DNA from: JAOUEA01 sp963797635
GTDB lineage: Bacteria > Actinomycetota > UBA4738 > HRBIN12
Direction: 5' to 3'
Length of the DNA stretch: 64,000 bases
NCBI GenBank assembly: GCA_963797635.1
Contig: CAWCPZ010000011.1
Span: 1-64,000, forward strand
Position 1 is the stretch's first letter, and each line of letters starts with the position of its first letter. The notes beneath the pieces are model-generated. The model saw only the letters and a program-made list of their open reading frames with translations. It searched no databases and was not told where the DNA came from. This document shows, piece after piece, positions 26,074 to 34,321 of this stretch. A program made the position numbers and the translations under genes.

Positions 26074-27309
26074 ATGAGCGACCAGTCTCCGAGCGAGGAA
26101 CGCGAACCCACGCTCGTCAAGGTGCAGCTGCCCTCGTGGCGCTGGATCTTCATGCTGCTGGGCTCGATCGCCGCGGTGGGCCTGGCGTCGCTGGTGTTCC
26201 TCGCGTTCTTCCGCCAGGTCAGGGACCTGCTGATCTGGGTCGTCGTGGCGCTGTTCGCCTCGTTCGCCCTGGAACCGGCGGTGGACTGGCTGGCCAAGCG
26301 GGGATGGCGTCGCGGGGTGGCCACCGGGGTGATCCTGTTCGGCCTCGCGGTCTTCGCCGTGGTGATGGTGGCCCTGATGATCCCGTTGGTGGTGACCCAG
26401 CTCCGTGAGCTGATCGACGCCGCCCCGGACATCCTGCGAACGATCAGCGGGTACACCACGAGGTGGTTCAACGTCGATGTCTCGCCCGAGGCGCTGCAGC
26501 AGCAGCTCTCGTCGGCCGATTCCGAGCTGGGGCAGTTCGCCACGAACGTCGCGGGCAACCTGTTCGGCTTCGCGACCTCGATCCTGGGCACGGTGTTCAA
26601 GCTGCTGACGATCGGGCTGTTCACCTTCTACCTCACCGCCGACGGCCCCCGGTTCCGCCGGGCGATCTGTTCGGTGCTGCCGCCGAAACGGCAAGAGGCC
26701 GTCCTGTGGACCTGGGAGGTGGCGATCGAGAAGACGGGCGCCTACCTCTATTCACGGTTGCTGCTGGCGGTGGTCTCCGGGGTGGCGACCTTCGTGGTGT
26801 TGACCGCGCTCGGGGTGCCGTTCGCGGTGCCGCTCGCCGTCTGGATGGGGCTGGTGTCCCAGTTCATCCCGACGATCGGCACGTACATCGCGATGGCGCT
26901 GCCGCTGGTCGTGGCCGTGGTGCAGAGCCCGGTCGATGCGCTGATCCTGCTGATCTTCTTCGTGCTGTACCAGCAGCTCGAGAACTACATCCTGAGCCCA
27001 CGCATCACCGCGCGGACCATGGAGATGCACCCGGCGATCGCGTTCGGGTGCGCCATCGCGGGCGCGAGCATCGCCGGCATCGTGGGGGCGTTCCTCGCGC
27101 TGCCGATCGCTGCCATCGTCCAGGCCATCGGCTCCACCGTCGTCGAGCGTCACGCGGTGGTCGAGAGCGACCTCACGCGCGATGCCGAGGATGCACAGGA
27201 GGCGTTCGAGCAGGAGCGCGCCCGTGACGGCGGACGACCTCCGAAGGTGATGGACCGGCTCCGCGCACGGATGAACAAGGACGACGACGAACCCGACGCC
27301 GAGACCTAG
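26074..27309 (+). CDS. AI-2E family transporter (UPF0118)
   Basis: The 411-residue product has about eight membrane helices and a C-terminal cytosolic acidic/basic tail. The family pattern is clear: FALEPAVDWLAKRGWRRGVA, FTFYLTADGPRFRR, LVSQFIPTIGTYIA, YQQLENYILSPRI and VGAFLALPIAAI. Members are proposed exporters of autoinducer-2 or ion antiporters; the substrate here is unknown. The ATG has GAGGGAG upstream, and TATCCT near 26031 may be the -10. It converges on the histidine kinase with 4 bases of overlap. Confidence 0.88.
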   Translation: MSDQSPSEEREPTLVKVQLPSWRWIFMLLGSIAAVGLASLVFLAFFRQVRDLLIWVVVALFASFALEPAVDWLAKRGWRRGVATGVILFGLAVFAVVMVALMIPLVVTQLRELIDAAPDILRTISGYTTRWFNVDVSPEALQQQLSSADSELGQFATNVAGNLFGFATSILGTVFKLLTIGLFTFYLTADGPRFRRAICSVLPPKRQEAVLWTWEVAIEKTGAYLYSRLLLAVVSGVATFVVLTALGVPFAVPLAVWMGLVSQFIPTIGTYIAMALPLVVAVVQSPVDALILLIFFVLYQQLENYILSPRITARTMEMHPAIAFGCAIAGASIAGIVGAFLALPIAAIVQAIGSTVVERHAVVESDLTRDAEDAQEAFEQERARDGGRPPKVMDRLRARMNKDDDEPDAET

Positions 27310-30300
27310 CCCGCCGCGGCGGTGTCGCCGTCGAGGGTCGTGGAGGCAGCGGTGGCTCGGCTCGGCCGATGCCGCGGCGGTTCCCTCGGGTCCGGCCGGC
27401 AGGAACACCTTGAAGGAGGCACCGCCGCCGGGCCGATCCTCCACCCAGGCCCGGCCACCGTGGAGCTGCGCGAACCGGCCCACCAACGACAGGCCGATCC
27501 CGGTGCCGGGCGAGTGGGAGGACACCGAGGGCCCCTGGCGGAACGGTTCGAAGATCGCCTCGCGGAGGTGTTCGTCGACGCCCGTCCCGTCATCCTCGAC
27601 GGTGAGCAGGGCGCCGTGGTCATGGGGTTCGAGTCGAACCCAGATCGTGCGGTCGCTCGCCGTGTGCCGTGCGGCGTTCATCGCGAGGTTCTCGACGATG
27701 CGCTCGAGCTTCGGCGGATCCACCCGGAGCACCACGGCACCGACGTCGATCACCACGGTGCGTTCGGCGAGCGCATCCAAGCTCTCGACCGCGCGCCGGG
27801 TCAGGGCGCCGACGTCGGCGGTGCGGTACTGCGGCTCCACGATGCCTCGGTTGAGCCGGTCGATGTCGAGGAGGTCCTTCAGCAGACGGTCCAGCTTGCG
27901 GGCGTTCGAGGAGACCCGTTCCTGCAGGTCGATCCGATCCTCGGCGTCCATGTCCGGCGTGCGTTCCAGCGTGATCGACAGCCCCAGGATCGAGGTGAGC
28001 GGGCTCCGGAGCTCATGCGAGACGGCGGCGAGGAACGTGTTCTTCATCTCGTCGAGGGCTCGGAGCCGTTCGGCCGCTTCCCGTTCACGCTGTTCGGATT
28101 CGCGCAGCGCCTGCTCGGCGAGCTTGCGCTCGGTGATGTCCATCAAGACGCCCTGGAGGTAGGTCGGATTGCCGTCCTCGTCGTGCAGGAACGTCGTCTC
28201 GTCGTGGACCCAGATCGTGCGACCGTCGCGCGTGCGCATCCGGTACTCGGCGTTCCATGCCGTGCCATCGGCGATGGCTCGCAGGTAGTCGCGCTCCACC
28301 TGGTCGCGGTCCTCGGGCACGATCTTGAGCCAGGCCTCCGGATCGTCCATCCACTCCTGCGGCGAGATCCCGGTGATGGCTTCGATCTGCGGGCTGATGT
28401 ACACCGTGCGCATCGAGCGGTCCGCCAGGTCGAGGTAGATCGCGGCCGGCACGTGTTCGACGATGGCGCGATAGCGCTCCTCGGCCTCCCGCACCTGTTG
28501 CTCGGCGAGACGCCGTTCGGTGACGTCGAGCAGGATGCCCTGGCTGTATCGAGGCGTGCCCTCCTCGTCCAGGATCATCACCGCCTGGTCGCGCAGCCAT
28601 CGGACCTCACCGTCCCGGGTCGAGACGCGGAGTTCGATGTCGAGCGGTGTGCCGTCCTCGAAATGCGCGCGGTCGGCTTCGGCGGCTCGTTCACGATCGT
28701 CGGGATGCAGGAGCGAACGCCACAGCTCCGGGTCGGCCACCCACTCCTCCGGGGAGTAGCCGAGGATCTCCTGCACCTGCGGGCTGATGTAGGCGGTGTC
28801 CCACACGATCGCCTCACGGTCGGTTGCGGTGACGTCCAGGTACGTGATCGCCGGCATCTGCTCCACGAGGTTCCGGAACCGCTCCTCCGCGGCCTTCAGT
28901 CGCTCCTCCGCGGCCTTCTCGGTCGTGATGTCGAAGCGAACGCCCTGCCAGTACCGGCCTTCCCCATGCTCGTCCTGGAGCAGTACGGCCTCGTCGCGCA
29001 TCCAGACCGGATGGCCATCCTTGGCGAGCAAGCGGTACTCGCACCGGAACGGCTCGCCCGTCCGCTCCGTGCGATCGTCCTCGGCCAGGACCCGTTCGAT
29101 GTCGTCGGGGTGGATCGCCCTGAGCCACTGATCCTTGGTGCCCCATTCGCCCGGGTCGTATCCCAGGATGGTGCCGACCTGCGGACTCGTGTAGATCGCG
29201 TCGCCGGTCGCCGGGTCCTCGATGTAGGTGATCGCGGGGATCTGCTCGACCAGCACGCGGTACCGAGCCTGCGTCTCGTCCAGACGCGATGCGGCGCGCT
29301 CCCGGCCGATGGCGGCGCCCAGCGTATTGGCCACCACGCGGATGGCGTCGATCTCCGCGCTCTGCCACACGCGATCGGCGTCGCACTGATCGAAGGCGAT
29401 GTAGCCCCACCACGAGCCCTCGACGTGGACCGGCACGGCGACGAGGGACCTGATGCCCGATGCTTCGATCATCGGGCGTTCTCGTTCGGGAAGCTCGGAC
29501 ACGAGGCCGTGGATCACGCCGCCGGAGGCCAGGACCTGCTGCCACCGGCGGAAGTCTTCGCCATAGGGGTAGGCCTTCGACGGTGGGCGGTCGAGCGCGG
29601 CGGGCGCTTCCGTCGCGAGCCATGCGTGCCGCAGCTGCACCTGGAGCTCGCCGTCGATCTCCAGGTTCTCGAACAGGACGGCGCGCGAGGCCCCGCCCTG
29701 TTCACCGAGCCGGGCGAGGACGTCGTCGATGCCGTCGCGCCACGCGGGCGCCTGCAGGAATCGTTCGGCCGCGTAGCCCGCCGCCTCCAAGATCGCGTCC
29801 CGTCGGTGCAGGGTGTCCTGGGCGACCTTGCGATCGGTGACGTCGGTCAGCACGCCCTGCCAGGCCATGCCGCCGTCGAGCCCTTCCACCTGGAAGGCGT
29901 GGTCGTGCAACCAGCGGACCTCGCCGTCGGCCCGCACGATGCGGTACTCGATGTCGAACGGCTCACCCGATTCGTTCGTCCGGTCGGACTCGGCGAGGAC
30001 GCGTTCCCGATCCTCGGGGTGCAGCATCTTCACCCACAGGTCCGGCGTGGCCAGGCGGTGCGCGGGGCTGTAGCCGGTGAGGCGCTCATACTGAGGGCTC
30101 ACGTAGTGGGCGGTGGCGAGCTCGTCGATCTCGTCGATGTAGACCACCGCCGGCAGGTGTTCGACCAGGTTGCGATAGCGACCTTCGGCCTGGACGACGG
30201 CCTGTTCGGCGGCCTTGCGAGCGGAGATGTCCTCGAACACGCCTTGCCAGACGGCGGCCTCGTCGTCGTGCTCGACCACCACGGCCGAGTCGTGCACCCA

Positions 30301-31608
30301 GATGACGGCCCCGTCGGCTCGGATCAGCCGGTACTCCTCGTCGAAGGGGTCACCGGTGTCCTCGCACGCCAGGGACGATGCGACGACGCGGTCCCGATCC
30401 TCGGGGTGGATCAACGACTCCCAGAACCCGGCGTCGGCGGTCCACGCCTCGGGCGTGTATCCGGTCAGGCGCTCGATCCCGGGCGCGACGTAGCGCAGCA
30501 GGTCTCGCTCTCCGGTCTCGTCGACCGCGGCGGTGTAGGTGACGACGGGGAGGTTCTCCACCAGGGTCCGGTAGCGTTCCTCCGCCTCCCGGAGTCGTTC
30601 GTTCGTGCCGCGTTGCTCGGTGATGTCGTACATCACGCCCTGGTAGAGGGGGCGGCCCGACGCTCCGTCCGCGACGGGGATGGCTTCATCACGGATCCAC
30701 AGCAGCTCGCCGGCCTTCGAACGGATCCGGTACTCCGCCGTGAACGCACCCGCGGCGGCCACCGCGGCGTCCCAGCGGGAGAACACCCCGTCGACGTCCT
30801 CGGGATGCAGCCGATCGGCCCACAGGTTCGGGTCGTCGAACCACTCTTCGGGGGTGTAGCCGAGCAACCGTTGGATCTGCGGGCTGATGTAGGCGGCCGG
30901 TGCCGTGCCCGGTTCGTTGGCGGCATCCCAGACGTAGGCGACCGCCGGGACCCGCTCGACGATCGTTCGGTAGCGGTTCTCCGCCTCCTGCAGACGGGCC
31001 TCGGCCTGCTTCTGACGGGTGATGTCGAACATGACGCCCTGCGCCCGGATCGCGTTGCCGTCCTCGTCGCGGGCCACCACCAGGGAGTCGTCGCGGAGCC
31101 AGAGCATGCGCCCGTCCTTGGCGAAGATCCGGTACTCCTCGTGGAACGTCGTGCCGGCTCGATCGGCGTCGTCGGACGATCGCCGGACCCGCTCGCGGTC
31201 GTCGGGGTGCATCGCGTCGAGCCACAGCTCGGGGTGATCGCTCCACTCCTGCGGGGTGTAGCCCAGGATCGCCTCGAGCTGCGGGCTGATGTAGACGGGC
31301 GGTGCCTCGCCCGTGGGACGCGTGGTGTCCCACGTGTAGGCGATCGCGGGGACCTGCTCCACCATGGCCCGGAACCGGCCCTCGTCGAGGTCCTCAGCAG
31401 CGGCGGGGTCGCGACGACGCATGGCGGCCAGCGTCAGGAGCACGGCCGCCGTGAGCCCGATCGCCGTGACGGCGCCCCACACGAGACCGAACGAGGCACC
31501 CGTCAGCGCACACGCCGAGGCACCGGCCAGCACGGCACCGGCGACGGCGAGGTCGCGCGGCACCGAGGACCGTCCCCGTCGGGGCGTCGGCGTCGGATGT
31601 TCGTCCAC
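27306..31608 (-). CDS. Histidine kinase with seven PAS domains and a GAF domain
   Basis: The roughly 1430-residue product has two membrane helices (about 20-65). PAS domains start near residues 80, 211, 344 and 476, each opening with a RYR-x-(L/M/I)-V-E-x-(L/V)-P motif and about 133 residues apart. A GAF domain (about 600-770) and three more PAS domains (about 779, 909 and 1044) follow. The kinase core has phosphoacceptor H in AAVSHELRSPL near 1200 and an ATP-binding domain ending GTGIGLSLVGRFAQLHGG. No periplasmic sensor is visible, so it probably senses redox, ligand or energy state internally. The GTG start gives MDEHPTP. Near 27350 an indel breaks the last about 15 residues; corrected reading ends TTLDGDTAAAG at 27306. 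No response regulator is adjacent. Confidence 0.85.
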
Positions 31609-31627
31609 TCCCGCCGTGTATCGACGC

Positions 31628-31670
31628 GTTCCGAACCCTCCTGAACCGAGACGAGGGGTGGGTTCGGAAC
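31628..31670. promoter_or_regulatory. Inverted repeat upstream of the PAS kinase
   Basis: GTTCCGAACCC and GGGTTCGGAAC are perfect 11-bp arms separated by 21 bases. The element lies 20-60 nt upstream of the kinase start and about 45 nt past the E1-beta stop. It could be an operator for the kinase, or a weak terminator of the dehydrogenase operon; the long loop makes an operator more likely. Confidence 0.4.
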
Positions 31671-31713
31671 ACTCTGCAGCGGAGCCGATCAGCGGGGCAC
31701 GAGCCGCCTCGTG

Positions 31714-32703
31714 TCAGTGGTGGGCGAGGTCGCGCATCCGGCGGTAGATCTGGTCGGGCTCGGGTTCCATGAAGAAGTGCTCGAGGGGTGTGGCGAACGG
31801 CATGGCCGGGATGTCGGGCGCGCCGACCCGCACGATGGGGGCGTCGAGGTCGAACATCGCCTCCTCGGCGATCGTCGCGACGATCTCGGCGCCGGCCCCG
31901 AAGGAGCGGTTGTCCTCGTACACCACGATGGCCTTCGCGGTCTTGCGGACGGAGGCCACGATCGTCTCGGTGTCCAGCGGTGAGATCGTCCGGACGTCCA
32001 CGACCTCGACCGAGATGCCTTCGTCCTCCTGCAGACGGGCGGCCGCGTCCAGGCAGGTGTGGAGCGAGTACCCGTAGCTGACGCACGTGAGGTCGGTGCC
32101 CTCGCGCTTCACGTCGGCGGGGCCGATCGGGATCTCGTAGGACCCGTCGGGCACCTCGCCCTTGACCGCTCGGTAGGTCTTCTTGTGCTCGAGGAACAGC
32201 ACGGGGTCGGGATCGCGGAGCGCGCTGCGGAGCATCCCGGCGGCGTCGGCGGGGGTGGAGGGCATCACCACCTTGATGCCGGGGACGTGCGCGTAGAAGG
32301 CCTCGATCGACTGCGAGTGGTAGAGCGCGCCGTGGATGCCGCCGCCACAGGGAGCGCGGATCACCAGCGGACATCCGAACGCGCCGTTGGAGCGGTAGCG
32401 GAGTCGAGCCGCCTCGGACACGATCTGATCGAACGCGGGATGGATGAAGTCGGCGAATTGGATCTCGGCCACCGGGAGCAGGCCGCGCAGGGCCATGCCG
32501 ATCGCCACGCCGACGATGCCGGATTCGGCGAGGGGGGTATCGATCACGCGATCCTCGCCGAACTCCTCCATCCAGCCGGCGCTGATGCGGAAGACGCCGC
32601 CGCGGTTGCCGACGTCCTCGCCCAGCAGGATGACGCGGTCATCGGCGGCCATCTCGTCGTGCAGGGCATCGCGGATCGCGGTGACGACGTTCTTCTCGCT
32701 CAA
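31714..32703 (-). CDS. bkdB: 2-oxoacid (branched-chain type) dehydrogenase E1 beta
   Basis: The 329-residue product is a full E1 beta chain: MAADDRVILLGEDVGNRGG, TPLAESGIVGVAIGMALRG, ADFIHPAFDQIVSEAARLRY, and a C-terminal transketolase domain ending in RRMRDLAHH. It pairs with E1 alpha to decarboxylate a 2-oxoacid with thiamine diphosphate and acylate E2. The TTG at 32703 is the only start that keeps the conserved N-terminus and lies 5 nt after the E1-alpha stop, so translation is coupled. No E2 is adjacent; the E2 at 52886 may serve both E1 pairs. Symbol given by similarity only. Confidence 0.85.
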   Translation of the reverse strand: MSEKNVVTAIRDALHDEMAADDRVILLGEDVGNRGGVFRISAGWMEEFGEDRVIDTPLAESGIVGVAIGMALRGLLPVAEIQFADFIHPAFDQIVSEAARLRYRSNGAFGCPLVIRAPCGGGIHGALYHSQSIEAFYAHVPGIKVVMPSTPADAAGMLRSALRDPDPVLFLEHKKTYRAVKGEVPDGSYEIPIGPADVKREGTDLTCVSYGYSLHTCLDAAARLQEDEGISVEVVDVRTISPLDTETIVASVRKTAKAIVVYEDNRSFGAGAEIVATIAEEAMFDLDAPIVRVGAPDIPAMPFATPLEHFFMEPEPDQIYRRMRDLAHH

Positions 32704-32708
32704 CGGGC

Positions 32709-33722
32709 TCAGGCCTCGCCTTCGAAGAAGACGTGCCGCATCGCGGACTCGGGCGTGGGGTCGGCGGCGTCCCAGGCGGCGGCGAGCGCGGTGTCGATCT
32801 CGCCCTTGATCTCGAGGCGGAGTTCCTCCGCCCCGACGTCGTCGAGGACCTCCTGGGTCCGCAGGTACTCCCCGAACACGTGCACGGGGTCGTTGTGGCG
32901 GGCCTCCTCCACCTCGTCGCGCGGACGGTAGGTCTTGTCGTCGTCGTCGGAGGTGTGCCCGAGGAACCGGTAGGTCTTGCACTCGATCAGCGTGGGGCCC
33001 TCGCCGGCGCGGGCGCGCTCGTGCGCCTGCTTCATGGCCCCGTAGCACGCGAGCACGTCGTTCCCGTCGACCACCACGCCGGGGAACCCGTAGCCCTCGG
33101 CCCGGTCGGCGACGTCGTCCACGGCCATCTGCTTGGACTGCGGGACGCTGATCGCGTACTGGTTGTTCTCGCAGACGAAGATCACCGGCAACCGGTGGAT
33201 CCCCGCGAAGTTCAGGCCCTCGTGCCAGTCGCCCTCGCTGGTGGCGCCGTCGCCGAACCAGCACCCCACCACGGCGTCTTCCTGCCGGTACTTGATCGCA
33301 TAGGCGATGCCGGCAGCGTGGGGGATCTGCGTGGCGATGGGGGAGGAGCCGCTGATGATGTCCAGGCCCTTGTGTCCCCAGTGCGACGGCATCTGTCGCC
33401 CTCCCGAGGAGGGATCGTCGGCCTTGGCGAAGATCCCCAGGAAGATCTCGAACGGGGTCATCCCGGCGGCCAGGACCACCGCGCCGTCGCGGTAGTACGG
33501 CACCCAGACGTCCACGCCCTTGCGCATCACCCATGCGGTGCCCACCTGGCACGCTTCATGGCCCTCGGCCGGAACGACGAACGGTGCGCGACCCATACGG
33601 TTCTGACGGAGCGCGGCTTCGTCGAGGAGCCGTGCCGTGAGGATGGTGCGATACATCGCCAGCAGGTCCTCGGTGGTGAGACCGAGAGCGCCGTGCGGGG
33701 TCGTCGCTACCCGAGTCGACAC
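32709..33722 (-). CDS. bkdA: 2-oxoacid (branched-chain type) dehydrogenase E1 alpha
   Basis: The 337-residue product has the thiamine diphosphate motif GDGATSEGDWHEGLNFA with NNQYAIS at the expected distance, and the substrate-side sequence PYYRDGAVVLAAGMTPFE. This resembles branched-chain 2-oxoacid E1 alpha more than the pyruvate type. The phosphorylation-loop equivalent (RFLGHTSDDDDKTYR) also fits. GTG at 33722 was chosen for its GGAGGG site and because the longer frame runs into the divergent copper promoter. It is first in the operon with E1 beta. Confidence 0.87.
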   Translation of the reverse strand: MSTRVATTPHGALGLTTEDLLAMYRTILTARLLDEAALRQNRMGRAPFVVPAEGHEACQVGTAWVMRKGVDVWVPYYRDGAVVLAAGMTPFEIFLGIFAKADDPSSGGRQMPSHWGHKGLDIISGSSPIATQIPHAAGIAYAIKYRQEDAVVGCWFGDGATSEGDWHEGLNFAGIHRLPVIFVCENNQYAISVPQSKQMAVDDVADRAEGYGFPGVVVDGNDVLACYGAMKQAHERARAGEGPTLIECKTYRFLGHTSDDDDKTYRPRDEVEEARHNDPVHVFGEYLRTQEVLDDVGAEELRLEIKGEIDTALAAAWDAADPTPESAMRHVFFEGEA

Positions 33723-33840
33723 GTGGTGTGGATCCCTCCTGCCACCGTGAGGCGAGCATAACACCGGCTCCAGGACGTCAGGACCAGCCGAATGGCCCGC
33801 ATCGCCGTCCGTTCGGGTGAGCGAGGTCACGGTCGGTCAG

Positions 33841-33860
33841 ATACCCCCAGGGGGTATACA
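33841..33860 (+). promoter_or_regulatory. CsoR-type operator over the copper promoter
   Basis: ATACCCCC-A-GGGGGTAT is a perfect 8-bp palindrome about one base (33841-33857), the GC-centred, AT-flanked form of CsoR boxes. TATACA at 33855-33860 overlaps its right arm and is the likely -10; the YHS start codon begins 8 nt later. Binding of apo-CsoR would therefore cover the promoter, and Cu(I) would release it. Confidence 0.75.
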
Positions 33861-33868
33861 CTGTGGGC

Positions 33869-34036
33869 ATGGATACCGACCCGGTGTGCGGCATGGAGGT
33901 CGACCGCGAGCATGCGGCGGCGGCCTGGGAGCACGACGGCGTCACCTACCGGTTCTGCTCGGTGCGCTGCATGGAACGCTTCCGGGCCGAGCCCGAGCGC
34001 TACCTCCGGATGGATCCTTCCGACCGCCACATGTGA
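33869..34036 (+). CDS. YHS-domain metal-binding protein
   Basis: The 55-residue product reads MDTDPVCGMEVD...YRFCSVRCMERF: DPVCGM and C-x3-C are the YHS signature, which binds copper or other soft metals. It is first in the operon with csoR and copA and probably hands copper to, or buffers it for, the pump. It has no ribosome site; the ATG lies 8 nt after the TATACA -10, so its mRNA is likely leaderless. The gene is short and easy to miss. Confidence 0.85.
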   Translation: MDTDPVCGMEVDREHAAAAWEHDGVTYRFCSVRCMERFRAEPERYLRMDPSDRHM

Positions 34037-34045
34037 GGAGTCACG

Positions 34046-34321
34046 ATGTACGGATACGCCGAGCACAAGAAGGACCTCCTCGATCGCCTCCGTCGCATCG
34101 AAGGGCAGGTCCGAGGCCTCCAGCGGATGGTCGATGAGGACCAGTACTGCATCGACATCCTCACCCAGGTGAACTCCGCCACGGCCGCCTTGCGAGCGGT
34201 GGGGTTCGGCCTGCTCGACGATCACGTCCGCCATTGCGTGCGCGAGAGCATCGAACACGGAACCGGCGATGAGAAGGTCGAGGAGCTCATGGCCGCGGTG
34301 GGCCGGTTCGCCGGGAAGTGA
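34046..34321 (+). CDS. csoR: Copper-sensing repressor CsoR
   Basis: The 91-residue all-helical product carries the Cu(I) ligands C35 (DQYCIDILTQ), H60 and C64 (DDHVRHCV), matching the C-H-C set of characterised CsoR proteins, and the RLRRIEGQVRGLQRMV DNA-binding helix. It represses copper genes until Cu(I) binds. The GTGAGGAGTCACG upstream gives a good ribosome site. The stop overlaps the copA GTG (GTGA). Confidence 0.93.
   Translation: MYGYAEHKKDLLDRLRRIEGQVRGLQRMVDEDQYCIDILTQVNSATAALRAVGFGLLDDHVRHCVRESIEHGTGDEKVEELMAAVGRFAGK

Noticed and set aside
26752..27305. Extension of the PAS kinase frame antisense through the AI-2E gene
   Set aside because: The last conserved kinase residues end near 27350, and a shifted frame stops at 27306 with a natural C-terminus, so the extension comes from an indel.
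27322..31644. A 1440-residue open frame on the plus strand opposite the PAS kinase
   Set aside because: It mirrors the codon pattern of the kinase in GC-rich DNA, has no domains, no ribosome site, and lies fully antisense to a gene with clear motifs.
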